DNA of 16,830 bases, from the NCBI GenBank assembly GCA_025357975.1, contig JANYKY010000180.1, forward strand, positions 1 through 16,830, given 5' to 3'. This DNA is from Gemmatimonadaceae bacterium (lineage in GTDB: Bacteria; Gemmatimonadota; Gemmatimonadetes; Gemmatimonadales; Gemmatimonadaceae). The notes beneath the pieces were generated by a model that made no database searches, had not been told where the DNA came from, and saw only the letters and a program-made list of their open reading frames with translations. Positions 1 through 7,256 of this stretch are shown piece by piece. Within the stretch, counting starts at the first letter, position 1; every line of letters starts with the position of its first letter. The translations under genes were made by a program, and so were the position numbers.

Positions 1-477
1 CTATCGCAAGGCGAATTCGAGGAGGCGGTAAAACTTCTGGAGCGCTGTGCCCTTATCCGTCCTGAGGGCTTCGAGACGCCGGGGTTCATGGGCCAGGCTC
101 TCGTGGCGCTCGGCCGCAAAGAAGAAGCGAAGATCGCGTACCAGAAGCAGGTCCACCTGATCGATCAGCATCTGGATTTGAATCCAGAGGATTCACGTGC
201 GCTGATTCTCGGTGCGACTGCAAACGCGAATATCCACGACGTTGAGAGAGCCGTCGATTTTGCCAAGCGGGCTATCGCGGTCGATCCCGACGATCCGATG
301 CTGCTGTACAACATCGCGTGTACGTTTGCTATCATCGGCCGCACCGATGATGCCCTCGATGCCCTGGAGCATTCCGTCGAGAAGGGCTGGGGCGACCCGG
401 CGTGGATCGAGCACGACGCCGATCTCGACTCGATCCGCGAGTCACCCCGTTACAAGGCTCTCGTTCAGGCGATGTAG
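1..477 (+). CDS. C-terminal part of a TPR-repeat protein (5' end outside window)
   Basis: The frame is open from the first base to the TAG at 475-477, giving 158 visible residues; the ATG at 88 is internal and not the start. The translation is made of tetratricopeptide helix pairs with alternating small and large hydrophobic residues, for example EEAVKLLERC near the left edge, ERAVDFAKRAIAVDPDDP and MLLYNIACTFAIIGRTDDAL. It ends in a block (DPAWIEHDADLDSIRESPRY, then KALVQAM) that I recognise as a frequent C-terminus of TPR proteins fused to serine/threonine kinase, adenylate cyclase or transcriptional-activator domains in Gemmatimonadota and Acidobacteriota. TPRs mediate protein-protein contacts. 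The N-terminal effector domain is not in the window, so the overall function cannot be named. prfC starts 12 nt after the stop. Confidence 0.85.
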   Translation, partial: LSQGEFEEAVKLLERCALIRPEGFETPGFMGQALVALGRKEEAKIAYQKQVHLIDQHLDLNPEDSRALILGATANANIHDVERAVDFAKRAIAVDPDDPMLLYNIACTFAIIGRTDDALDALEHSVEKGWGDPAWIEHDADLDSIRESPRYKALVQAM

Positions 478-489
478 CTAAGTTAGGGT

Positions 490-2082
490 GTGACCGACCT
501 CGAAGACGCAATCAGGCTTCGCCGCACTTTTGCGATCATCAGCCATCCTGATGCCGGAAAAACGACGCTTACCGAAAAACTTCTCCTCTACGGCGGCGCG
601 ATTCATCTCGCTGGCTCGGTGAAGGCGCGGCGCGCAACGCGTCATGCCACTTCGGATTGGATGAAGCTCGAGCAGGAGCGTGGAATCTCGGTTACGTCGA
701 GCGTAATGCAGTTCGAGTACGACGGATACCACGTCAACCTTCTCGACACACCCGGCCACGAAGACTTCTCAGAAGACACGTACCGAACACTCGTCGCGGC
801 CGACAGCGCCGTAATGCTGCTCGATAATCGCCGCGGAGTCGAAGAGCGTACGAGACAGCTCTTCGAAGTTTGCAAAAAACGCCGGATTCCGATTTTCACA
901 TTCGTCAACAAGTGCGATCGAGCGGGCGAAGATCCGCTCAAGCTAGTCAGCGACGTCGAGGCTGACCTCGGCATCAAGTGTCATCCGGTAACGTGGCCAA
1001 TCTTTCGTGACGGCACTTTTGTGGGAGTATATGATCGGCGGCGCGAGCTCATTCATCTTTTCTCCCGGGATGAGGAGCATGGCGCAACCCGCGCGGAAGT
1101 CAAAGTCGGGGCTCTCGACTCATTAGAGCTGCATGACCTGTTGGGGTCGGCGTCGCATGAGCAGCTGGTGCACGACATCACGCTGCTCGATGAAGCCGGA
1201 CATCCGTTCGATCACAGTGAGCTGCTCGCCGGCGAGTTGTCACCCGTATTCTTCGGAAGCGCACTGACCAATTTCGGATTGGAGCCGTTCCTGAAGGAAT
1301 TCCTCGAGCTTGCGCCGCCGCCTCTACCACGCGAATCGACGGCTGGGACAATTCAACCGACGGATGTCGCGTTTACAGGATTCGTTTTCAAGATCCAGGC
1401 GAACATGGATCCGAGGCACCGCGATCGGGTTGCATTCGTAAGAGTTTGTTCGGGAAAGTTCGAAGCTGGAATGCAGGTGAATCACGTTCGGACAGGCAAG
1501 CCGATGAGACTGGCGGCGCCGCAGCAATTCATGGCGCGCGAGCGGACGGCCATTACCGAAGCGTGGCCCGGTGACGTAATCGGCGTGATGGATCGGGGAG
1601 TGTTGCGTATCGGCGATACCCTGTCCAACAACGGCGATCTCGAATTTCAGGGTATCCCACGGTTTCCACCCGAGCATTTTGCCCGGGTCATCGTCAAGGA
1701 TCCGATGAGAAGAAAGCAGCTCGACACCGGTCTGCGGCAATTGACCGAGGAAGGCGCAGCCCAGGTGTTCTTCACATCTGGCACTGACACTACAAGCCCC
1801 ACTCCAATTGTTGGCGCAGTTGGACTCCTTCAGTTCGACGTAATGCTGTTTCGTCTCGAAACTGAGTACGGCGTTCCCTGCAAATTCGAGCCGTTCGCTG
1901 GTCGTTATCCCCGCTGGGTTGTCGGCCCGACCGACGATATCGAGCGCGTAGCCCGAGGGCAGGGAACCACACTCTTGTTCGACGCGAAAGGCAACCCACT
2001 GCTCCTTTTCCAGGACGCATGGGCGCTGCGCTGGGCGCAGGATAAGGAGAAGACGATCAATTTTCTGGACACCGCGCCATAG
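490..2082 (+). CDS. prfC: Peptide chain release factor 3 (RF3)
   Basis: A 530-residue translational GTPase, essentially the family length (about 529 in E. coli). RF3 recycles RF1/RF2 from the ribosome after peptide release. Visible G motifs: G1 SHPDAGKTT (18-26), G2 region GIS (65-67), G3 DTPGHEDF (86-93), G4 NKCDR (140-144) and a G5-like GSAL (256-259). The EDTYRTL stretch after G3 and the C-terminal block around FEPFAGRYPRWVV fit RF3 rather than EF-G. The GTG at 490 is chosen because the next in-frame Met (residue 58) lies beyond the P-loop; no strong Shine-Dalgarno is visible. It sits 12 nt behind the TPR gene and may be co-transcribed with it. One small oddity is Cys in G4 where RF3 usually has a hydrophobic residue. 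Confidence 0.96.
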   Translation: MTDLEDAIRLRRTFAIISHPDAGKTTLTEKLLLYGGAIHLAGSVKARRATRHATSDWMKLEQERGISVTSSVMQFEYDGYHVNLLDTPGHEDFSEDTYRTLVAADSAVMLLDNRRGVEERTRQLFEVCKKRRIPIFTFVNKCDRAGEDPLKLVSDVEADLGIKCHPVTWPIFRDGTFVGVYDRRRELIHLFSRDEEHGATRAEVKVGALDSLELHDLLGSASHEQLVHDITLLDEAGHPFDHSELLAGELSPVFFGSALTNFGLEPFLKEFLELAPPPLPRESTAGTIQPTDVAFTGFVFKIQANMDPRHRDRVAFVRVCSGKFEAGMQVNHVRTGKPMRLAAPQQFMARERTAITEAWPGDVIGVMDRGVLRIGDTLSNNGDLEFQGIPRFPPEHFARVIVKDPMRRKQLDTGLRQLTEEGAAQVFFTSGTDTTSPTPIVGAVGLLQFDVMLFRLETEYGVPCKFEPFAGRYPRWVVGPTDDIERVARGQGTTLLFDAKGNPLLLFQDAWALRWAQDKEKTINFLDTAP

Positions 2083-2126
2083 CAGCTCGTTGTAACCCGG
2101 GCGGGAACTGACCGTAAGGAGCACAA

Positions 2127-2810
2127 ATGCAAGCCACTGCGTCGCCAACACCTCCGCTCCCAGCGCCACCATCGCCAACGATCACAATAACGGGTGCGGA
2201 CGGCGTACCGCGAACTCTTGCGATTCCAACCAGCCGCAATGAAGTACGAGCCCTTAAATCCGAGAGAGGGGAGCTTTCCGACCAGCTTAACTCGGCGACC
2301 GGACGCCGGCATCGCCTGTCCGAGGAGCTCCGGACTGCGCCCGCAGGTACCAGTCGCGCCGGTCTCGAGCAGCGAATTGCAGTGCTCGACAAGCGCATGA
2401 TTCAATTGGAGTCTGACATAGCTGCAACCGGGCAGCAAATGAGCGCAGCCCCTCTCGCACTTGCCGGCAGTGCAGAAAGCCAGACGGCCCCGAACGACAT
2501 TCCTGAAAATGTCGCCGCAATGGGCGGTGCATTCATCGGCCTCATACTGTTTCCCCTGACTATCGTCTACGCGCGGACGCTGTGGAAGCGCGGCACCCGC
2601 AGTTCGGCAGCACCACTGCAGCAGCTTTCCGGCGATGCAACGCAACGGCTCGAACGCCTCGAGCAGGGAATGGAAGCAATCGCGATCGAGATCGAACGCG
2701 TTGCAGAAGGGCAGCGATTCGTAACTCGAATTTTGTCCGACGGCCAGACTGCTCGCCTGCCGATGACTGTCGCACAGCCCGAAGACTCGCGGGCTCCGGT
2801 GACGCGCTAG
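2127..2810 (+). CDS. Hypothetical single-span membrane protein with coiled coils
   Basis: 227 residues with no family I can name. The ATG at 2127 has a good GGAG about 7 nt upstream. Layout: a proline-rich N-terminus (residues 8-17), a short beta-like segment (18-34), a heptad-rich charged stretch likely to be a coiled coil (about 37-103), a low-complexity Ala/Gly linker, one hydrophobic helix (about 129-148, GGAFIGLILFPLTIVYA) followed by positive residues, then a second amphipathic helix (about 163-203, including RLERLEQGMEAIAIEIERVA). This suggests an inner-membrane anchored oligomer. It follows prfC by 44 nt on the same strand. Its TAG directly abuts the stop of the convergent gene, with no base between them. 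The call as a real gene rests on the ribosome site, length and coherent protein architecture. Confidence 0.75.
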   Translation: MQATASPTPPLPAPPSPTITITGADGVPRTLAIPTSRNEVRALKSERGELSDQLNSATGRRHRLSEELRTAPAGTSRAGLEQRIAVLDKRMIQLESDIAATGQQMSAAPLALAGSAESQTAPNDIPENVAAMGGAFIGLILFPLTIVYARTLWKRGTRSSAAPLQQLSGDATQRLERLEQGMEAIAIEIERVAEGQRFVTRILSDGQTARLPMTVAQPEDSRAPVTR

Positions 2811-3710
2811 CTATTTTCTCGACGTTCCAAGATCGAATATGTAGACCCAGCGACCATCGGGGTTCTGTCGCCAGATGGTCATGTACTTGTTCAGCTGAGC
2901 TTCACCAGCCTTGCCTGGCCGTGGTCCGCTCACTGAGTGACCAACAGTATAAGCAAGCCCGCCTGACCCAGCTCCGAGCGACCGCATCGGATCCCACGTG
3001 ATTATTTGATCCGCGGGGAATCCGTCAAACGCCGCTGCAATCCCATTCAGGCCATGAGGAAAGCTGGCACCGCCAAGCATGACTGCGTCGGTGGCGGCAT
3101 AATGCACGAACGCCGGTCCAGGGCCTTCGGGCGCCGAACCCATTTTCGCAAACGCGGCGTCCGCTTGCTGAGAAGCCTTCAGTCCATTGCCCCGAAGTGA
3201 GACTGTGGCCGAGTGAGGCGCGAAGGACATGGTTCCGCTGTCGGCCAGAATCGGAGGTCGACCCGGACTATCATTTCGCTGGTGGCCGGCCACTCTCCAT
3301 TTTCCATCATTGCCGCGGTGCCAGCACGTGAGGTACGTGCCTTTGTGTTCGGCGTGGGAAGTATCGGCGGCGTTTGCGAATCGCGAGAAGCCGACCGTGC
3401 AGCCGAACCGGCCATCGGTGCCGGCTACTGCGTGAACAGGGCTCCAGGCGAACGACGATGGACTCGAATAACGCGCGACAAATGCCTTCTCCGCTCCCGA
3501 CCGGCCCTTCAGAATCGGCTGTCCCGGAATAAGGATGGCCGCTTCAGGCTCGAGCGCGGCCAGAAATGCCTTCGGGCCGTCTGTCGAGTCTCGACCTGCA
3601 AGGGCTTTGTCGGCTTCGATCAAGGCTAACTTTGTCGCTGTCGTGTCCACAGTCTGAGCTGCGGTAGGAACAGCAGCAAGGCACAACAAGGCGAGCGCGC
3701 GTATCCGCAT
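2811..3710 (-). CDS. Secreted tandem NTF2-like (DUF4440/SnoaL-type) protein
   Basis: Start taken at the ATG at 3708-3710, which has a GGAG 7 nt upstream and opens directly with a signal peptide (MRIRALALLCLAAVPTAAQ, cleavage expected after AAQ). An upstream in-frame ATG at 3800 would bury this signal behind 30 residues and is disfavoured. The mature protein has two similar alpha+beta halves, about residues 26-145 and 180-297. Each has a helical A/D-rich opening, a glycine turn (ILKGRSGAEKAF; ASFPHGLNGIAAAF) and a closing strand of the W-R-x-N-x-D-G-x-W kind (WHRGNDGKWRVAG; WRQNPDGRWVYIFD) typical of DUF4440. NTF2-like folds bind small ligands or act as enzymes; no catalytic residue can be assigned. 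It is divergent from the putative RiPP operon and shares its upstream region. Confidence 0.82.
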   Translation of the reverse strand: MRIRALALLCLAAVPTAAQTVDTTATKLALIEADKALAGRDSTDGPKAFLAALEPEAAILIPGQPILKGRSGAEKAFVARYSSPSSFAWSPVHAVAGTDGRFGCTVGFSRFANAADTSHAEHKGTYLTCWHRGNDGKWRVAGHQRNDSPGRPPILADSGTMSFAPHSATVSLRGNGLKASQQADAAFAKMGSAPEGPGPAFVHYAATDAVMLGGASFPHGLNGIAAAFDGFPADQIITWDPMRSLGAGSGGLAYTVGHSVSGPRPGKAGEAQLNKYMTIWRQNPDGRWVYIFDLGTSRK

Positions 3711-3810
3711 GCGGAACTCCGGTGGGGTCTTCGTTGGCGGAAAAGACACGATCAATGATGATGAACGCATCAAGATCAGGGCTTCGCGAACTCTATTCAA
3801 TCACGTTGAG

Positions 3811-3837
3811 GTCAAAACCTCGTCAAAGTTTAGTCAA
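3811..3837 (+). promoter_or_regulatory. Three GTCAA direct repeats at 11-bp period (candidate operator)
   Basis: GTCAA occurs at 3811-3815, 3822-3826 and 3833-3837, so repeat starts are exactly 11 bp apart, one helical turn. This geometry matches binding sites of OmpR/PhoB-type winged-helix response regulators, which use direct repeats at about 11 bp. The array ends 30 bp before the -35 box of the peptide promoter. On the minus strand it reads as three TTGAC boxes, which could be -35-like elements for the divergent gene, but I found no matching -10 at a sensible distance. The regulator is unknown. Confidence 0.45.
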
Positions 3838-3867
3838 GCGACATTCGTCGTTCGCTCGACTGAAAGT

Positions 3868-3896
3868 TTGACGCATGAGACATTCTGCCATACTAT
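3868..3896 (+). promoter_or_regulatory. Sigma70-type promoter of the putative RiPP operon
   Basis: The -35 box TTGACG (3868-3873, five of six consensus bases) and the -10 box TACTAT (3891-3896, four of six) are separated by exactly 17 bp. Transcription would begin near 3903, giving a leader of about 40 nt before the peptide ATG at 3946. The whole 3711-3945 interval is otherwise non-coding and serves both the divergent NTF2-like gene and this operon. Confidence 0.55.
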
Positions 3897-3945
3897 GTTC
3901 CACGCCGTACAATGGTCGTAGATCAGTCTTTCAGGAGAAATCAAA

Positions 3946-4098
3946 ATGGCAGACGAAAAATTGAATGCAGATGTAGTTCAGCCTCCAGATTCAACCGGGT
4001 ATCAAGCGCCCGCAATTGAAGAAGTGGTGAACCGCGAAGGTCTCGAACGCGAGGTTGCTTACGCGGGCGTCATCGGCGGCAGTCAAACTGCCAACTAA
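3946..4098 (+). CDS. Putative RiPP precursor peptide, 50 residues
   Basis: A short gene with an AGGAG (3933-3937) 8 nt before its ATG and a TAA at 4096-4098. The peptide begins with an acidic stretch (MADEKLNADVVQPPDSTG), then YQAPAIEEVV (19-28), then REGLEREVAYAG (30-41), and ends VIGGSQTAN. YxxPxI/L is the recognition motif of lasso-type leader peptides that bind an RRE domain, here Y19, P22 and I24. The L-E-R-E-V-x-Y-A-G block resembles leaders of small putative RiPP precursors I have seen in Gemmatimonadota and related phyla (recollection, not a search). The residues after the block are very few: a GG at 44-45 could mark cleavage, leaving SQTAN, or the core could begin within AYAGVIGG. 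There is no cysteine. The peptide gene is first in the operon, 44 nt before the kinase-like gene. The mature product is unknown. Confidence 0.72.
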   Translation: MADEKLNADVVQPPDSTGYQAPAIEEVVNREGLEREVAYAGVIGGSQTAN

Positions 4099-4142
4099 GG
4101 GTTCTTCTGCCTGAAGTTCCGGCACCGCGCATCATAGCGGGT

Positions 4143-5030
4143 GTGAACGTGAAGGTGCCGGATGCGCGTTTAGTGCAATGGACCGAACAGGGTAATGTCT
4201 TCGAATTGCAATCTCGTGACGCCGAGCTTCTGGAAATGGCTTCGCGGGTGTTCGCGGTGCAAGTTCGCGACGTTGACGGGCCGGCCAGCCGGAGCTGGCA
4301 AGTGCGAAGACTGCCTGAAGGCGAAGGCGATGCATGGATCGTATCCGGCCACTCGGCCGCGTCGTCAATGATTTCAGCAGCCTGCACGAGTCGCGAGATG
4401 TGTCTGCAGATCATCGAGCAGGATGCGCTCGACTGGCTGCTTCAAAACGCCCGCGAATCTGTGGCAGTGCATGGAGCCCTTCTCTCGAATGATTCCAGTG
4501 GCATTGCGATTGTCGGCCCGTCGTTCGCGGGCAAATCGACTCTCGCAACAGCGCTGTGGCGCGCTGGCTGGTTGTTGATGTCCGACGACCTGGTCTTCAT
4601 CGATTCGAAACAGTGTGTCGCGTCTCCGGCGCCGCGCCGGGTCTCATTGAGGCTCGGAAGCCGGGAACTGGTCGGAGACTCGGTATGGAGCGAAATACGG
4701 AACAGTCCCTCGTGCGTGGAGACACAAAAAGGGCTGTTCTTTCACCCCCATGAAGTCACCGGAAAGCGCCGGAGCGGAACGGCACCACTGTCAGCGATTT
4801 TCTTCCTTGGACGCCGCGAGGCCGAGATAGGTGAGGCGCAGATTCGGAAGATAAATCCAGCGAGAGCCGCAATTTCCCTATTGCCGTATGCATTCAATAT
4901 TCGAACTCTTCCCTTTATCGAAGGCATACGACGCATTGCGCCATTGCTTCGGACGGTGCCGGCTTACGATCTCGGTAGAGGAAACCTTGGCGCGATGGTA
5001 GATGCGGTGGAGTCACTCATTGTCCAGTAA
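4143..5030 (+). CDS. HPr kinase/phosphorylase-like P-loop protein (RiPP-associated)
   Basis: 295 residues from a GTG at 4143; in-frame GTGs at 4149 and 4155 are alternatives, and 4149 lies 7 nt after a weak AGCGGG. No in-frame ATG precedes residue 32. The C-terminal two thirds resemble the HprK catalytic domain: VHGALL (109-114) at the position of the HprK histidine segment, Walker A GPSFAGKST (125-133) and MSDDLVFID (146-154) matching the paired-aspartate strand. HprK phosphorylates a serine of HPr in sugar control. Stand-alone homologues near lasso peptide genes phosphorylate a precursor serine (as shown for the paeninodin-type kinases). There is no PTS context here, so peptide modification is the better inference. 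Substrate, and even kinase activity, remain unproven. It ends 31 nt before the preferred start of the radical SAM gene, overlapping that gene's earliest possible start. Confidence 0.8.
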   Translation: MNVKVPDARLVQWTEQGNVFELQSRDAELLEMASRVFAVQVRDVDGPASRSWQVRRLPEGEGDAWIVSGHSAASSMISAACTSREMCLQIIEQDALDWLLQNARESVAVHGALLSNDSSGIAIVGPSFAGKSTLATALWRAGWLLMSDDLVFIDSKQCVASPAPRRVSLRLGSRELVGDSVWSEIRNSPSCVETQKGLFFHPHEVTGKRRSGTAPLSAIFFLGRREAEIGEAQIRKINPARAAISLLPYAFNIRTLPFIEGIRRIAPLLRTVPAYDLGRGNLGAMVDAVESLIVQ

Positions 5031-5061
5031 GCCGATGAGTTGCGCGCGCGGAGCCGGTGAT

Positions 5062-7236
5062 ATGCAGCAGGCGCAAGCCATCTCGATGATGCTCACTCGA
5101 CGATGCAACATGACCTGCGCTCATTGCAGTGTGAGCAGTGGTCCGAAAATCAAAGGCGAGCCAAGCCGTGATGAGCTCCTCGCAACGCTTCACTCAGCCG
5201 CGGATGCGGGCATTCGATCGGTCCAGCTCACCGGCGGTGAGCCGATGATAAGAGAGAAGCTCGTCTTCGACCTGCTGGCTGCCGCCAGGCAACGAGGCAT
5301 GATTGCGACGTTGTCGAGCAACGGGTTCTGGGGTCGCCGTCAGGCCACTGCATGGCGAACAGTCGCCGCCCTCAAACGCGCCGGTGTTGTCCGCATAACA
5401 ATCAGCTACGATCGGTATCACGCCCAGTTTCAGGGCCCGCAACCAGCACTGAACATCGCGCGGGCGGCTGAATGGTTCAACCTGCCGCTCAACATCAACA
5501 TCACGCGTGTTGCGAATGACCCTGAGCTTGCCGGCATCGTCGCGCCGTTCGAGAAGCGACACCAGCTGAAGATGCGTTTTTACGACGTACAGGAAATCGG
5601 GAGAGCGCGCCAGCTGCCGATCGCCGAGCTGCGTGGTAATACGTCCGGCTACTGTACGGCCTGCTGCGTTCCTGCGCTTACTGACGATGGCCGAATGACC
5701 GCGTGCAACGGACCCTCGTACTTTCTCGACGCCGCTTCACCACTCGTTATCGGTTCGCTTCGAGAGAAGGGGATGAGTCAGCTCCTCGACCAGCACAACA
5801 CCGACCCAATTCTCGAAACAATCAGGCGCGCGGGACCGGAGCGATTGCTCCGCGAGCTCGAGAGTGCCGGAGTCGCTCGCGAGCTCGGTATCAGATCGCA
5901 ACACTCGGGAATGTGTGATCTCTGTCTCGACATGAACACAAATCCCGCCGCGGTTGCTGTCCTTCGCGAGCGCCTGTCCGCACCGAGTCATCAGGCCGCA
6001 CTTGCAGCGCGCCGTATGGTCATTTTTTCAGGTGCGGCGGATCGCACGCTTGGAATCGAGTACGCGAACGGGGTGGGTGCGGCGCAACTCTGGATCGATG
6101 CGGCATCAGGCCGGTTGGCGCGCTTTGACGCAAATGCCGAGGCGATTCTCGGGCGTGCTGATTTCGACTGGAATCGCATGACGACTTACCTCGTACGATG
6201 CGGAGTCGCACGTGCGCTTGCGCCAGTCCTTTCGCGGACCGCGTTGACACGGTGGGCGCCTTCATTTTTTGTCGACCGACTGAAGCGGGCGGCGATCGAC
6301 GAAGCGCTGCACGAGTTCGGGCAGCGAGAGGTTCTTACACGGCTCAACGACGCACTCGCAACGGTGGGTATTTCGGGTTTGCTCCTGAAGGGCGGTGCGT
6401 TGATGGCACTCGATGAGCAGTCAGGCGGTGCACTTGTGCGGCGCGGTTGCGGTGACATCGATGTGCACGTCGATGCGAATTTCGCGAATCAATTGAGGGA
6501 GAAGCTTCTCTTGAGCGGTTTCACTGGCAACAGCATCGAGCCGCGCACCGGTCCGCACCATCTGGCGCCGCTGTTCTTCGACGGGATACCGGTCGAGATC
6601 CATACGCGCATCATGCCGTCATTCTGGGAACTACCTGAAAGCGAGATGATCGCGCAGTCGCGCGAGCTCAAGAGATTCCCGGCGTTGTCAACGCTCGATC
6701 CCGAGGGCATGATCGTTCACGCGATGGTTCACTCATCGGCGCACCTCTTTTCTCACGGATTACGAGCAGCATGGGACGCAGTCTGGCTTCTCGAGCGCTT
6801 TCCGTCGATCGACGGAAAACGACTGGTCGATTGGGCTGGGAAACTTGCGATGCCACGCTCGTTCTGGGTTCCGGCGATGGTGCTTTCGAGGGGCATGGCA
6901 AGCTTTCCCGATGGTATCCTGCGCGCTGCGCCGAGCGATGAGCGGCAGCGGCGACTGGAGCGTGTGGCTGAGGTACGAATTTTCTCCGCTGTCGAGGGAG
7001 CTTACGAACTAAACCCCTTCAGCAAGAACGGGTTTTTCCTGCTGCTCCACGATTCGCCAGCGGGCAAGGCCCAGCACGTATTGTCGTTGTTCGGGCGGAA
7101 TGAGCGCGAATCCAGGCAGGCTTCGGCTCGCCATGTTCGCACTCGCGAAGGCGCTGCTGGACGATCGGCGTTCGCCCTTCAGATGCGTGAGGGAATTGCC
7201 CAATGGAAGCAATTCCGGAAGCTCATCGAACAATAA
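5062..7236 (+). CDS. Radical SAM/SPASM-like enzyme fused to a nucleotidyltransferase-like domain
   Basis: Start set at the ATG at 5062 because GGAG (5050-5053) lies 8 nt before it; in-frame ATGs at 5035 and 5002 (the latter inside the kinase gene) lack one. The protein is 724 residues from this start. N-terminal half: the CxxxCxxC cluster motif (C15, C19, C22) that binds the SAM 4Fe-4S cluster, GGEP at 58-61, a SYDRYH segment near 115-120, and extra cysteines C198, C201, C202, C215, C285 and C288, which suggest an auxiliary iron-sulfur cluster of SPASM/twitch type. C-terminal half: LLKGGAL (441-447), GDIDVHV (464-470) and VEIHTRI (511-517) match the LLKG..L, gDIDl.v and v-(D/E)-h-H motifs of the uncharacterised nucleotidyltransferase family (PF14907) often found in lasso clusters. 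Here both are one chain. The likely role is radical-based modification of the upstream peptide, plus a possible nucleotidyl transfer or regulatory step. The reaction cannot be predicted. Confidence 0.85.
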   Translation: MQQAQAISMMLTRRCNMTCAHCSVSSGPKIKGEPSRDELLATLHSAADAGIRSVQLTGGEPMIREKLVFDLLAAARQRGMIATLSSNGFWGRRQATAWRTVAALKRAGVVRITISYDRYHAQFQGPQPALNIARAAEWFNLPLNINITRVANDPELAGIVAPFEKRHQLKMRFYDVQEIGRARQLPIAELRGNTSGYCTACCVPALTDDGRMTACNGPSYFLDAASPLVIGSLREKGMSQLLDQHNTDPILETIRRAGPERLLRELESAGVARELGIRSQHSGMCDLCLDMNTNPAAVAVLRERLSAPSHQAALAARRMVIFSGAADRTLGIEYANGVGAAQLWIDAASGRLARFDANAEAILGRADFDWNRMTTYLVRCGVARALAPVLSRTALTRWAPSFFVDRLKRAAIDEALHEFGQREVLTRLNDALATVGISGLLLKGGALMALDEQSGGALVRRGCGDIDVHVDANFANQLREKLLLSGFTGNSIEPRTGPHHLAPLFFDGIPVEIHTRIMPSFWELPESEMIAQSRELKRFPALSTLDPEGMIVHAMVHSSAHLFSHGLRAAWDAVWLLERFPSIDGKRLVDWAGKLAMPRSFWVPAMVLSRGMASFPDGILRAAPSDERQRRLERVAEVRIFSAVEGAYELNPFSKNGFFLLLHDSPAGKAQHVLSLFGRNERESRQASARHVRTREGAAGRSAFALQMREGIAQWKQFRKLIEQ

Positions 7237-7256
7237 CTTTTTTCGGAGACGGCATT

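Noticed and set aside
1324..2178. Long open frame on the minus strand opposite prfC
   Set aside because: It runs antisense to conserved RF3 codons, shows no domain pattern, and is a usual consequence of high-GC coding bias.
3811..3837. CRISPR or plasmid iterons
   Set aside because: Only three 5-bp copies at 11-bp period, no replication gene and no spacer-length structure; an operator is the simpler reading.
3946..4098. Classical lasso peptide precursor
   Set aside because: The YxxPxI motif fits, but there is no Thr at the expected leader end, no 15-20 residue core with a ring-closing Asp/Glu, and no cyclase or B1/B2 gene in the window.
4099..4142. Attenuator between the precursor and the kinase gene
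   Set aside because: The best hairpin is a 4-bp stem near 4104-4116 with no T-run; differential expression of precursor and enzymes cannot be argued from it.
5002..5061. Extended N-terminus of the radical SAM protein
   Set aside because: The 5002 ATG lies in the end of the kinase gene with no ribosome site; the added residues carry no conserved motif, whereas 5062 has a well-placed GGAG.
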